From contig NC_089175.1 in assembly GCF_947507565.1 (NCBI RefSeq), positions 1,601,733-1,665,732 on the forward strand: DNA of 64,000 nucleotides, in the 5' to 3' direction. This DNA comes from Oscarella lobularis. Its lineage: Eukaryota > Porifera > Homoscleromorpha > Homosclerophorida > Oscarellidae. Made by a program: the position numbers and the translations under genes. The notes under the pieces were generated by a model. That model did no database searches, was not told the origin of the DNA, and worked only from the letters and a program-made list of their open reading frames with translations. Below, piece by piece: positions 1 to 12,404 of this stretch. Position 1 is the first letter of the stretch; each line of letters begins with the position of its first letter.

Positions 1-1151
1 TGATGAACCTGTGTGTGTGTGAGAGAGAGAGAGAGAAACGTTTGGGTAACGCTGACGCTGTTATTGCACTTACCTGTATTTTCTTCTGCATGTGAAGCTC
101 CATTCGGACGCGTCTCTGCTTTTCGCAGTACTGCTTCCACGACTCTTCCGTGAATCCGTAGTTGAAATAGTCAGAAAGATCGGCACCTAACGGTTTCTTA
201 ATTAAATACATATTGATTCTCCATTTCCCTTATACCTGGACGTCGCCATGGCTTGTCTTCGACTGTGTCCAAATCAAATTCATAAATCGAGACGCCGTTG
301 ATGGATCCAATGCCCTCGACGTCGACTCCTTTAGGGATCCCACCTGCAAGAACATACCAGTAGAAGACTAAATCTTTCTCTATACACTCGTCCAACAAAC
401 CTTTAGAAATTGGCATATCGTGTTGACTTTTAATCGTCAAATTAACGCCCTGACCCCCGTAAGTGTTACCACCGGTCCTAGATCAAAACAGAACGAATTA
501 TTTATTATAACATAAAGGTCCCACTCAAGACATGCTACATCGCTCCAACTCACCCAAACGCCGGTGTGGAGCTGATTTCTCCAATGGTCACTTGCACATC
601 GTCATCATCATCGTCGTCGTCTTCCTCCTCCTCCTCCTCCTCTTCCTCGCCCTCACCATCGTTGTCAGCCACCCCATCTCCTTTCGCCTCCTCATCGACG
701 TTCTCGCCTCGCGCCTCGTCATCGTTTCCTCCTCCTCCACCTGCTTCTCCTCCTCCTCTATCCGATTCGTCGTTTTCCTCTCGCTCGGGCGTCTCTCGTC
801 CCGTCGCCGCAGCGGAATCGCTTTCGCAAATTTCCATCTCTCTGTGCAAAACAATGCGTTGTTCGCTTTGAACGCGCTCTACTCCAGCCATCGACTCGTA
901 CTCGGTTGCGACTTCTTTATTGTCTGGAGCAGGTCTAAATGATTCTCGCGTAGAACTTGTAGCACTTACATGCATAATGAGCTTCTTACCCATCGTTCTC
1001 TTCTTTTGCCGGCGTTTCTACGGCCAGGAAGAACCGCATTGGTGCGTCGATTCCCGGAAAGGGGCCCCCGGTGAATAATTTTTCACTAAGCGTTGCAAAT
1101 ACCTTCGCTGCTTCCGTAAAGCCAAGCATCTTCGTCTTGATCATCGGCCAT
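1..1151 (-). CDS. FIP1L1: FIP1-like pre-mRNA 3'-end processing factor, 5' part (3' end beyond window)
   Basis: Subunit of the nuclear cleavage and polyadenylation specificity factor that links poly(A) polymerase to the AAUAAA-recognition module. The start codon at 1151 opens a short first exon reading [17 protein letters not shown], which resembles the acidic start of animal FIP1. Further exons toward position 1 give a long Asp/Glu tract (about 960-590) ending in [10 protein letters not shown], then [19 protein letters not shown] and KPWRRP spliced to [12 protein letters not shown] and a Trp-Lys-x-Tyr-Cys segment: the Fip1 core motif in family order. Introns are short GT-AG; for example about 74-0 starts with gtaag after the KKIQ exon. 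The RE/RD-rich C-terminal half lies outside the window. The exact splicing of the acidic exons (about 930-1020) is inferred. The divergent partner is the septin gene, about 1.4 kb away. Confidence 0.88.
11..36. repeat. (GT)n(GA)n microsatellite
   Basis: A pure GT run passes directly into a GA run inside an intron of the FIP1 gene. It is a simple sequence repeat with no other visible role. Confidence 0.8.
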
Positions 1152-2555
<1,404 letters not shown>

Positions 2556-4701
2556 ATGGCCGCCGTAGATGTTCAGCGTCAGCTCGTAAGCACCGCCAGC
2601 CGTCCGAAAAGTGCGTCCCAACCCCGCTCGTCTTCTCAGGGTCACGACGGCCGTCAAATGAAACTTTCGGGCCACGTCGGCTTCGATTCGCTTCCAGACC
2701 AGCTCGTCAACAAATCGGTCAACAAGGGTTTCGACTTCAACATTCTCTGCATAGGTAAAAGTCGCGCGAAAGGGAGAAGAAAAAAAAGGGGGGGAGGAAC
2801 CAGAAACGCGAGAAAGAATCCAATCATGTTTATTTTTCTAAGGCGAAACCGGCATCGGGAAGTCCACGCTAATGGATTCTCTTTTCAAAACGACGTTCAA
2901 CAGTAAGCGAAACGTATAACGACGTCCAATCGTGATCCCAAGGGGGGCCCCCGCCGTTTTTTTCTCCAGGTGAGCCGGTTAGCCATCAATTGCCTGGCGT
3001 ATCTGTCCGTGCAAATACGTATGGTAAGTCAGGTACGTTTGCCGCCGCGAGCGGCTCGCACTGCGTCGTTTTTTTTAGCGTTTTTTGTTCTGCACGATTT
3101 TTTTCTTTGTTGCGTTTACGTAGGCGGGGCGTAGCGCGCGTGGGATTGGTATGCGGCGATTGTTTATCTAATAACGCACGCTTTCTACGCCCCCCCTTTT
3201 CCACCCCCGCTGTTTCTAATTTTAGTCGACTTGCAAGAGAGCAATGTTGGTTTGCGGTTGACTATCGTGGACACCGTGGGTTATGGTGATCAGATTGATA
3301 AGACAGATAGGTTCGTTAGAGAGCCTATAATTATATGAATAATTTATATTCTTTTCTAATTAGTGTCCAGCCTCTGGTGGAGTATATCGATTCGCAGTTT
3401 GAGAGCTATTTGCAAGAGGAGTTGAAAATTAAGAGGAGTTTGACGTCATATCACGACACGAGGATTCACGCCTGCCTTTATTTCATTGCTCCAACTGGAC
3501 ACTCGTATGATAATATAAGGGAGGGGTGTGGTAATATTGATTTTCTGATTGATATTGTGTATAGGTTGAAATCATTAGATCTTGTCTGCATGAAGAAATT
3601 GGATTCGAAAGTGAACATCATTCCTGTTGTAGCCAAGGCGGACACGATATCGAAGCCAGAATTAGCTCAGTTCAAAAAGAAGGTGAGGAGTATAGTAATC
3701 GATTAATTAAAATTAAAATTCATGTTTGATTATTTAATTTAGATTATGTCTGAGTTGAAGGAAAATGGCGTTAGAGTGTATCAATTTCCTACTGATGATG
3801 AGACTGTAGCTGAAATGAATGCTGCTATGAATGTGATACAAAAGAGCATTTATTATTATCATCATTTAACTGGTGTTTCTATAGTCTTTTATGCCCTTTG
3901 CTGTTGTGGGAAGTCGGGAGGAAATCGAAGTTGGCGGAGAGATGGTGAGGGCTCGCGTGTATCCATGGGGAACAGTGGAAGGTTAGTCCATGAGTAATTC
4001 CAGTGGTATCATTTGCTGTATCAATCTCTTAGTTGAAAACGAGAACCATTGCGATTTTGTGAAACTGAGAGAAATGCTAATTAGGTACGTTCCGTCCATC
4101 TGAGTTATATTCTTGTGCTGACGTTTTCTCTTCTAGAACGAATATGGAAGATTTACGCGAGACGACTCATCTCAATCACTTTGAACTCTACCGAAAGAAT
4201 CGACTGAAAGAAATGGGCTTCGCCGACAGCACAGCAGACAACAGACCAGTCAGGTGACAACAGTAGTAAAATCTTCCGCAACTACCTTACTTATGATGCT
4301 ATCAGATTATATGACGTCATCGAGGAGAAGAAGAAAAATCACATGAGAGAAATGGAAGCAAAGGAGGAGAGAATGAGGCAGATGTTCGTCGACAAAGTCA
4401 AGCAAAAGGAAGCCGAGCTCAAGAAGGCGGAACAAGACGTAAATATTCGAAATAAATACCAATAGAATAAATACCGTTATCTGTGTCCTATTTTTAGCTG
4501 CACGGCAAGTTCGACAACTTGAGAAAGGTTCACGCCGAGGAGAAGAGAAAGTTGGACGATCGCAGACGAATGCTCGAAGAGGAGATCAACGAGTTCAATC
4601 GAAACAAGGCGTCCGTGCAGGCCCAACAGGCTCAAGCCGAACGAGACATGCATCAGAACACGTCCCCCGTTTTGGGTCGCAAAAAGGATAGAAAGAAGTA
4701 G
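2556..4701 (+). CDS. Septin, SEPT6/8/11 group
   Basis: GTP-binding cytoskeletal protein that assembles into hetero-oligomeric filaments at membranes and the division site. After a short Ser-rich N-terminus the first exon carries [17 protein letters not shown], the typical entry to the GTPase of this subgroup. The P-loop GETGIGKST is in the next exon (from about 2842). DTVGYGDQ (G3), [22 protein letters not shown] (G4) and [14 protein letters not shown] follow, and the C-terminus (about 4310-4700) is a Lys/Glu-rich coiled coil ending in RKKDRKK. At least nine exons are joined by introns of 45-150 bp; one example, 3506-3564, rejoins GHS to LKSLDLV in frame. Length and domain order match complete SEPT6-group proteins. 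The start at 2556 was chosen because the reading frame leads straight into the conserved GHVGFDS block. Confidence 0.93.
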
Positions 4702-5059
4702 AAGACGAGTCAAAAGGAACTGCCCCCTCTCCGATGAAATGAACAAGCGCTCAGAGAAAAAGAAACAAACGGGATTACTAGATATTCTAAAAAAAGTGAA
4801 TTGAGTGTAGGCATGTTAGTATACGTTAGAATTTATCGAGCCAACGCCGCGGTTTTTTTATTCACGCGCATTTTTTTTCGACGATTCACGCGTTGTGTGT
4901 GTCTGTTGTCCACAGTTGGTGCTTTTGTTCAGTGAGTGTGAGTGAGCGAGTAAGAATGAGTGTTGAATAATTTTTAAGACTAAGAAAGGAAATCGAGTGC
5001 GAGAAATACGTCGATTGCTTTAGTGGGGAAATTTTTGAGTTACTTAGGAGCGTCCCCGT

Positions 5060-5818
5060 ATGCTCCTAGCGCGTGGGTCCTGTCTCTCAGTTTCTTATCC
5101 TTTTTCCGACTCTTTCGGCGTTGAAAGCGCGCTTCGAATGGCTGCTGCGGCCGAAAGCCCCGTTTTGGATGGGAAAGGAGGCCTAGAAGCGAGCAAGGGA
5201 ACGATTTTTCTGCCGTGTTACGACGGGGAACGAACAGAAGGCGATGGAGCTGAATCGCTGCCGGAAATCTCTCTCGAGGAGCAGTCGAAGTCAGTCGAAA
5301 CCGACACGAATACGTCCGAATCGCTCGAAATGGTCAAATTGGAACTTCCCATTGAAATCAATGGAATTGCGTACGAATCGTATCGAGACGAAACGCAAAT
5401 GCCGTTCATAATGGACCTGATGTCGAAAGATCTCTCCGAACCGTATTCCATCTACACGTATCGCTATTTCATTCACGGATGGCCCGGTTTGACGTTTTTA
5501 GCGCGCGCTAAAGACGACTACATTGGCGCGATCGTATGCAAAGCCGACGAAAGCAAGGCGAATAAACTGCGCGGATACATTGCCATGGTAGCGATAGGCG
5601 AAGCGCATCGTCGACGCGGAATCGCGACTCAATTAGTTAGGCTTGCAATTAGGGCTATGATAGAATGTGGTTGTCATGAGGTCGTCTTGGAAACGGAGGT
5701 AACGAATAGGGGCGCGTTGGCTTTGTACGAAAATTTGGGCTTTATTCGCGATAAGAGGCTATTTCGGTACTATTTGAACGGCGTTGATGCACTTAGACTG
5801 AAATTGCTCTTGAAATAG
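5060..5818 (+). CDS. NAA30: N-alpha-acetyltransferase 30, catalytic subunit of NatC
   Basis: Ribosome-associated GNAT-fold enzyme that transfers acetyl from acetyl-CoA to N-termini beginning Met-hydrophobic. The C-terminal 150 residues contain [54 protein letters not shown] (the RxxGxA acetyl-CoA loop), [21 protein letters not shown] and [17 protein letters not shown], which together are diagnostic of NAA30 among GNATs. The N-terminal 100 residues are acidic and low-complexity, as in other animal NAA30 proteins. The gene is a single exon. Met at 5138 (MAAAAESP) is an equally plausible start with G at +4. It lies 358 bp downstream of the septin stop on the same strand; the gap contains a T-rich and GT/GA-rich stretch likely to be the promoter. 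Confidence 0.92.
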   Translation: MLLARGSCLSVSYPFSDSFGVESALRMAAAAESPVLDGKGGLEASKGTIFLPCYDGERTEGDGAESLPEISLEEQSKSVETDTNTSESLEMVKLELPIEINGIAYESYRDETQMPFIMDLMSKDLSEPYSIYTYRYFIHGWPGLTFLARAKDDYIGAIVCKADESKANKLRGYIAMVAIGEAHRRRGIATQLVRLAIRAMIECGCHEVVLETEVTNRGALALYENLGFIRDKRLFRYYLNGVDALRLKLLLK

Positions 5819-6500
5819 GTGTGACTTTTTGTTGTAATTCATAATAGAACATTAGCTATTTGTATTGGTGTGATCCCGGTAATATGCCTTGCTGGAGTTG
5901 CCTGTCGACTCCTGGACCTATATCGACGAATTTTTGCATTACACGAGCGTTGGAATTGAGTTGCTTTCCAATGCACGATTTGACGCATTCGTTCTTCAAA
6001 GAAACGACATTCAAGATGGCGTGGTCGCAGTTCTCGTTTTTCGTACTTCTGGGTTGGTGAGTTCTCTGCTCATCAGACTGGTGATGCACGACTTGAAGCA
6101 GTGCTCACTCATTTGGTTGTAGAGAAGCAGCAGTTGTCGATACTGGTTTAAATCGTTTATAGGAGTGTATAAAATTAGGTATGGGAGAGTACGTTGTGTA
6201 GAATTGCTGCTGCATCGGGCGTCTGAGCCATCGCGTGAATCCTCTCACGTGCTCATTGCTCAGAGCCTGCGCATAGGGTTGGTCTCTGCCCCTAGGTTTT
6301 AGCGACTTGCGACGACGAAGTGCCCGCTTCAGCAACCTCGCGGAAGACGTAATAGGTGCTACGAGTCCTTGAATATAAGAAGACGTTGGGGCGTTAGGAC
6401 TCCGACTCGTTTGATTGCTGCTTGGTGAACTAAAGCAACACAGTAATTTGATCGTAGGCTGGTGAATGTTGTGCTTACTTTCCTCAGCTAGGGACGAAGA
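5819..6500. other. Region downstream of NAA30 with no firm gene
   Basis: Short open frames exist on both strands. The longest is a minus-strand frame, 6503-6105, of 132 codons, rich in Arg/Ser in its middle, containing a possible 49-bp intron (gtaagc...tttag) whose removal would shift the frame. I recognise no family and cannot decide whether it is coding. Confidence 0.35.
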
Positions 6501-6504
6501 CATG

Positions 6505-6549
6505 GAAAAGACTCAAGAGGAAAAGACTCAAGAGGAAAAGACTCAAGAG
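6505..6549 (+). repeat. 15-bp tandem repeat, three copies
   Basis: GAAAAGACTCAAGAG is repeated three times without change, immediately after an ATG at 6502, so it could encode MEKTQE(EKTQE)2. A donor-like GGTGAGC follows at 6551. The codons ACT CAA and GAG recur as spacers in array A just downstream. Confidence 0.75.
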
Positions 6550-6565
6550 GGGTGAGCAACCGAGT

Positions 6566-6601
6566 GTCCACACATGACGTCACAACGTCACGTGTGTGGA
6601 C
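6566..6601. promoter_or_regulatory. Imperfect inverted repeat containing a CRE palindrome
   Basis: GTCCACACATGACGT (6566-6580) faces ACGTCACGTGTGTGGAC (6585-6601), forming an almost perfect inverted repeat. It holds TGACGTCA, the CREB/ATF palindrome, and a CACGTG E-box. Position upstream of array A and the Roc-COR-CARD gene suggests a regulatory site; that role is inferred. Confidence 0.45.
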
Positions 6602-6893
6602 TGCAGTCGATGAAAGTGCCCACTGTAGTAAGAGGCGCAAAGTTATGTCCGGCAGTTGGTCAGCGACGAGATCACTGCTTCTAGAAAAGCCCGAACCTAT
6701 GTATGAATAGTGACACTCACTTCTGCATTAGTACTGGAAGATTTTTCCGTTCAGCTATACTAAAGCAGAGTGAATGTTAGGATGTTGCAATTTTGGGTTG
6801 CATCTAAAAATTGTGTTGTGGCCCAATGATTAAGACTAAAGAACGATTGCACATAGAATGTCTTTACTCCAGTTAATTTATTGGTTATCTTAG
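6602..6893. other. Intergenic, nothing recognised
   Basis: About 290 bp between the CRE-like inverted repeat and array A. It is AT-rich with no open reading frame of note and no recognisable RNA gene. Confidence 0.5.
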
Positions 6894-9282
6894 GAAAGAT
6901 GCCATGAGGTGAGACTGTGTGAGTACAGATTTCTCCAATTAATTTGGCATTTTGATTTACGCTAAGACGAACAGATAGAAGGTAAGGCTAACTATAGATA
7001 ATGATTACTTACTGAAATTAATTTGCGTCTTCATTTACGCTGGAACGCGTGAATAGGGGGTAAGGCTAATTATAGATAATGATTACTTACTGAAATTAAT
7101 TTGCGCCTTGATATTAGTGAAGAATTGGAGAGGTAAACTGACTGTATATGATGATTACTTACTGAAATTAATTTGCGTCTTCATTTACGCTGGAACGCGT
7201 GAATAGACTCAAGTAAGGCTAATTATAGATAATGATTACTTACTGAAATTAATTTGCGTCTTCATTTATGCTGGAACGCGTGAATAGGAGGTAAGGCTAA
7301 CTATAGATAATGATTACTTACTGAAATTAATTTACGTCTTCATTTACGCTGGAACGCGTGAATAGACTCACGTAAGGCTAATTATAGATAATGATTACTT
7401 ACTGAAATTAATTTGCGTCTTCATTTACGCTGGAACGCGTGAATAGGAGGTAAGGCTAACTATAGATAATGATTACTTACTGAAATTAATTTGCGTTTTC
7501 ATTTACGCCGGAACGCGTGAATAGGAGGTAAGGCTAACTATAGATAATGATTACTTACTGAAATTAATTTGCGTCTTCATTTACGCTGGAACGCGTGAAT
7601 AGACTCACGTAAGGCTAATTATAGATAATGATTACTTACTGAAATTAATTTGCGTCTTCATTTACGCTGGAACGCGTGAATAGGAGGTAAGGCTAACTAT
7701 AGATAATGATTACTTACTGAAATTAATTTGCGTCTTCATTTACGCTGGAATGCGTGAATAGGAGGTAAGGCTAACTATAAATAATGATTACTTACTGAAA
7801 TTAATTTGCGTCTTCATTTACGCTGGAACGCATGAATAGGAGGTAAGGCTAACTATAGATAATGATTACTTACTGAAATTAATTTGCGTCTTCATTTACG
7901 CCGGAACGCGTGAATAGACTCAAGTAAGGCTAATTATAGATAATGATTACTTACTGAAATTAATTTGCGTCTTCATTTACGCTGGAACGCGTGAATAGAC
8001 TCAAGTAAGGCTAATTATAGATAATGATTACTTACTGAAATTAGTTTGCGTCTTCATTTACGCTGGAACGCGTGAATAGACTCATGTAAGGCCAACTATA
8101 GATAATGATTACTTACTGAAATTAATTTGCGCCTTGATATTAGCGAAGAATTGAAGAGGTAAACTGACTGTATATGATGATTACTTACTGAATAATTTGC
8201 GTCTTCATTTACGCTGGAACGCGTGAATAGACTCAAGTAAGGCTAATTATAGATAATGATTACTTACTGAAATTAATTTGCGTCTTCATTTACGCTGGAA
8301 CGCGTGAATAGGGGGTAAGGCTAATTATAGATAATGATTACTTACTGAAATTAATTTGCGCCTTGATATTAGCGAAGAATTGGAGAGGTAAACTGACTGT
8401 ATATGATGATTACTTACTGAAATTAATTTGCGTCTTCTGGAACGCGTGAATAGACTCACGTAAGGCTAATTATGTAGATAATGATTACTTACTGAAATTA
8501 ATTTCCGTTTTCATTTACGCTGGAATGCGTGAATAGGAGGTAAGGCTAACTATAGATAATGATTACTTACTGAAATTAATTTGCGCCTTGATATTAGCGA
8601 AGAATTGAAGAGGTAAACTGACTGTATATGATGATTACTTACTGAAATTAATTTGCGTCTTCATTTACGCTGGAACGCGTGAGGAATAGACTCGCGTAAG
8701 GCTAATTATAGATAATGATTACTTACTGAAATTAATTTGCGTCTTCATTTACGCTGGAACGCGTGAATAGACTCAAGTAAGGCTAATTATAGATAATGAT
8801 TACTTACTGAAATTAATTTGCGTCTTCATTTACGCTGGAACGCGTGAATAGACTCACGTAAGGCTAATTATAGATAATGATTACTTACTGAAATTAATTT
8901 GCGTCTTCATTTACGCTGGAACGCGTGAATAGGGGGTAAGGCTAACTACAGATAATGATTACTTACTGAAATTAATTTGCGTCTTCATTTACGCTGGAAC
9001 GCGTGAATAGGGGGTAAGGCTAACTATAGATAATGATTACTTACTGAAATTAATTTGCGTCTTCATTTACGCTGGAACGCGTGAATAGGAGGTAAGGCTA
9101 ACTAAAGATGATGATTACTTACTGAAATTAATTTGCGTCTTCATTTACGCGGGAACGCGCGATTAGGAAGTAAGACTCACTCAGAACGTTTTTCACTTGT
9201 CGTAATGGCTGCTTTTTTAAGGCTTTGGGAATCAGATTTGATTATGCAAGGTGTTCTTACTTTGCTGTCTTCGCGCAAACAG
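6894..9282 (+). repeat. Tandem array A: about 29 intron-like units separated by 3-, 6- or 15-nt spacers
   Basis: The unit is about 78-81 bp. Each copy begins GTAAGGCTAA or GTAAACTGACTG, contains a TTACTTACTGAAATTAATTT block, and ends GCGTGAATAG or TTGATATTAG, so each looks like a whole GT...AG intron of about 70-75 nt. Between one AG and the next GTAAG or GTAAAC lie spacers. Counted by eye there are 29: fourteen of 3 nt (GAG, GGG, AAG, GAA), eleven of 6 nt (ACTCAA, ACTCAC, ACTCAT, ACTCGC) and four of 15 nt (of the type CGAAGAATTGGAGAG). The array is preceded by an exon-like 15 nt (6894-6908, between TTAG and GTGAG). The last unit, from GT at 9170, runs to CAG at 9280-9282 in front of the first conserved codon of the Roc gene. 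It is homologous to array B. It may be a real string of introns and micro-exons or a minisatellite inside one large intron. Confidence 0.9.
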
Positions 9283-12047
9283 TTTTTGAACCATCTTCTT
9301 GTAGAAGGCATGGTGAAAGTTGCTCGAGTTCGTGTGAATGTCATTGGCCAAGATGGAGTGGGGAAGACTTGCCTTGTCCGACTTCTTCTTGGCGAGGAGT
9401 TCAAAGAGCAGTCCAGCACCTGTGGCATTGACTTTAGCAAGGCCAGTGTTACTATGATGAAATCTCACAGCAGTGTTGCTAAAGGAGATACTTTTAATTG
9501 GCGGCTACTGAGTCATAAAGAGCACAAAGAAATACTAAATCTGGCGTATGGAGGTGCTGACAGAGAGTAAGACCCTGAAACGCTATGATCACTAACTTTC
9601 ACTGAAAAGTTTCATCGTCTAATTAATTGTTCAATTCTATATAGATCAGGAGAGCAAACTGAGGAGCGTAAAGATGCTTCGGCATTGTTGCCAAGTAGTT
9701 CTGATTTACCCGAAGGTTAGAATATTTGTGCTTGTGGGGTTTTTTATAGCTTATTTGGTTTAGATGACGAAGTTGGCGAACCGCCTGTAGACAACCCAGT
9801 GAAGCAAAGAAGGTTGGCCCAAGAGTATCTGGATCGAATACAAGAAATTGTGGACGATCCAACACGAATTGGAAGCCAGTCTAGTGTGTCGCTAATGACC
9901 ATCTGTGACTTTGGCGGGCAAGAACCGTTTCTAACGGCCCATGCAGCCCTAATGCCCTCTGGTGCTCTTTCCATGTACATGCTTGTTTTCAACGGGGCAG
10001 AACTTCTCACCGACAGAGCGAAATCTTCTTACCGCCAAAGCGCAGGTGGGCACATCGTTTCACTTAATCAAATGCTTTGTCGAATGGAGACCAACGCGGA
10101 CTTCCTGAAACATTGGTCTTCGTCTGTGCACATTGCTCATTCTCCGCAGCTGACAAGCAAGACGGAAGAGTTAGACGTAGAGTTTCCTCCCATCTTTCTA
10201 GTAGCCACTCATCGCAGAAAAGCAGAGGAAACAAGAGGAACGGCCGTTGACGTTATTCAAAAGAACAACGATTCAATCGAGGACTTATTTTCCGGAAAAA
10301 AAGTTCAGAGACACTTTATTTATCCGTCAATGTCTGACAACAATTTCTTCCTCGTCGAAAATGAGACATCTGGTACAAACGACGAAGACCCTACTGCCAG
10401 TGAAATTAGGGGTGAGGTCAACAAAGTGAGCGACAGCTTTTGGAAGAACGAGGAGGCACAGAAAGCGCGTTGGTTGAAATTTGAAGACGTTTTGGGAGAG
10501 CTCAAAAGCATAACCAAGCGTTCTGTGTCAGAAATCGAAGAAATAAAAGAAGTTGCAGAAATCTGTTTCATTTATTCTGAAAGCGAACTTAAAGAAGCAC
10601 TTGTTCACTTGACAAACGTGGGCGCCGCGTTCTACTTTCCGGAAGTTTCCTTTCTAAAGAAGTTCGTCTTTCATGATACCCAATGGCTCGTCAGCGTTCT
10701 GGCCTCATTTGTCGGTTCAGCTCACTCTAAACCTAAACAGGCCAAGCCGAGAACAGACTGGCAGAAGGCGAAACAAAGTGGTCATCTATCTACGTACTTG
10801 GTTAGTTATCTTCTAAAGCAAGCCGAAGTCAAAGAACATGACTACGAGGCGGCAAAAGGCATTCTTTGCCACTTTGATGTTCTGGTTGAAAAGGAAGACG
10901 AATACTTCGCTCCCTGCTTTCTGGAAAATGATTTCGACGGTGAAGCACAGTGCGGCAAAGTTTTCTTCTCAGTTCAGAGCTCGTTTCCGCTTCCTCTTGT
11001 TATTTCCGCCAAGGACGTTCTGTCTTTTCCCGAGCCTCTTTTCTTTCGCTTGGCCGCGCGAATTATTGGAAAATATTTCAAAAAGGCTCCGACCAATATG
11101 TTGCGCAATAGACTCGTGTTTCCTTTGCCGGTAGGAGGTGTCAACGCGGAGTTTCTTTACTTGGGCACTCAAAACTGCGTCTGTCTGACTGTATTTTCAG
11201 AAAATGAAAGAAATCGTCTATCTGAGGCGCAACTAGTCACTTTGCGGCAACGTTGCAGTGAACTGCGGCAGTGGATGATTACTAACGTAGAGGACGCAAA
11301 GAAACGCGGCATGCCGGGATTGCAAACTGAGTTTTATTGCCAAGTTAAGAAAAGAGAAGAGGGGGACGAATTACAGGACACTCTTGCCCCGATTGAAGGG
11401 TTCAGCGCCGACAAAGATTCGTGGCATTTAATTGACGAAACCAAACATGTGGTTGGTGAAGAGCTCCGTCACATGAAATTGTGGTTCAGTGATGCCGGTA
11501 CGGAAAGGTAGCTAATGAAATTATTATCATAGATCTTTGATGTTAATTAAAGCGACGATGTCGTTTATTTACAGTTCGGCTGGCGGATCGGAGCCGCCGC
11601 CTTACGAATGGGAACGTATTGTGCAGCAAGAAATTGTCTTCTTGAAGAAAAACTTCGTCTACTCGCCGCGTCTCAAGGACATCCTCATGGAAAAGAAGCT
11701 ACTCTCCCCGGACGACATCGAAGCGATTGAGCTGATCAAACCTACAAATAAGAGAGTTGACGAGCTCATTTGGCGTTACTTGAGCAAAAGGGGGCCTGGC
11801 TCATTGCTCAAGTTCATCGAAGCGCTGGAAGAAGACAATCCTCCTCAGTTGGCATTGGCTGAACGACTACGATCGCGTCTCAGTAAGGGTGCTGCTACTA
11901 CAACTGCTGCTGTATCGGTTTCAGCAGCTTCTGTAGGTGCAGTTGCATCCGGCAGTAAGTCTCCTGGGAGTCTTGTTCTGCATCTGCCAGTGTCTGACTG
12001 CCTTTCTAGGGGCAAATGAAGGAGAACGTCACGGTCCTGCTAAGTGA
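9283..12047 (+). CDS. Roc-COR GTPase with C-terminal CARD (Roco family, putative innate-immune/death signalling); 5' end unresolved
   Basis: Five exons join in frame: 9283-9566, 9645-9715, 9764-11507, 11575-11954, 12010-12047, giving 829 residues from the Met at 9310. Roc domain: P-loop GQDGVGKTCLVRLLLG, Thr in the STCGID loop, DFGGQEPFL (G3) and VATH in the G4 position. A COR-like region follows (about residues 300-680), including LVHLTNVGAAFYFPEV and ILCHFDVLVEK. Exon 4 encodes a CARD (about 700-785): VQQEIVFLKKNFVYSPRLKD, LLSPDDIEAIE, ELIWRYLSKRGPGSLLKFI. The Ala/Thr/Val-rich tail is short. Relatives usually have coding sequence before the GMVKV segment, and nine in-frame codons before Met 9310 are alignable with the paralog at 37258, so the true start is probably upstream, in or beyond array A. 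No leucine-rich repeats are visible. Recruitment of CARD partners after GTPase activation is a family-based inference. Confidence 0.85.
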
Positions 12048-12404
12048 GGCGCAAATTTAGGTAATTCTGTGTGATGCATATTCAAGTTATTGCAATATCA
12101 TATCATTCAAACTATAGCCATGATAGGATAGTTACGGTACTAAATGTCTACTGCAGTACACAGTAATTTTAGTACATACCCATTATCTATCTAGTCATTT
12201 GTATGGGTGATCATTATCTAATCGACGAAATATCATTATCTAGCATTTTATTAGTAATTTGTATGGACGAATAAGTACAATCATTTATTTCATCATAGAT
12301 ATGACTCCATCAGAGACTTAATCTGATTCCATCAAGGGTCTGCTCAAGAATAGCCACGTGACCGAAGCATTCCTTCGAGCCAAGCATGCGTAGACTGCTC
12401 GAAC
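12048..12404. other. Intergenic between Roc-COR-CARD and FRG1
   Basis: AT-rich spacer of about 360 bp holding the 3' UTR of one gene and the promoter of the next. Short repeats such as cattatctatctagt / cattatctagc occur at about 12180-12245. No gene seen. Confidence 0.5.

Noticed and set aside
532-942. Ser- and Leu-rich plus-strand frames
   Set aside because: They are the antisense of the Asp/Glu tract of the FIP1 exon.
6505-6551. Start exon of the Roc-COR-CARD gene
   Set aside because: The donor leaves phase 2, while the Roc exon is entered in phase 0; joining through 3n spacers would give a stop. Kept only as a finding.
6909-9170. CRISPR-like array
   Set aside because: Units are adjacent with 3-15-nt spacers drawn from a few types, not unique spacers of about 30 nt, and the genome is eukaryotic.
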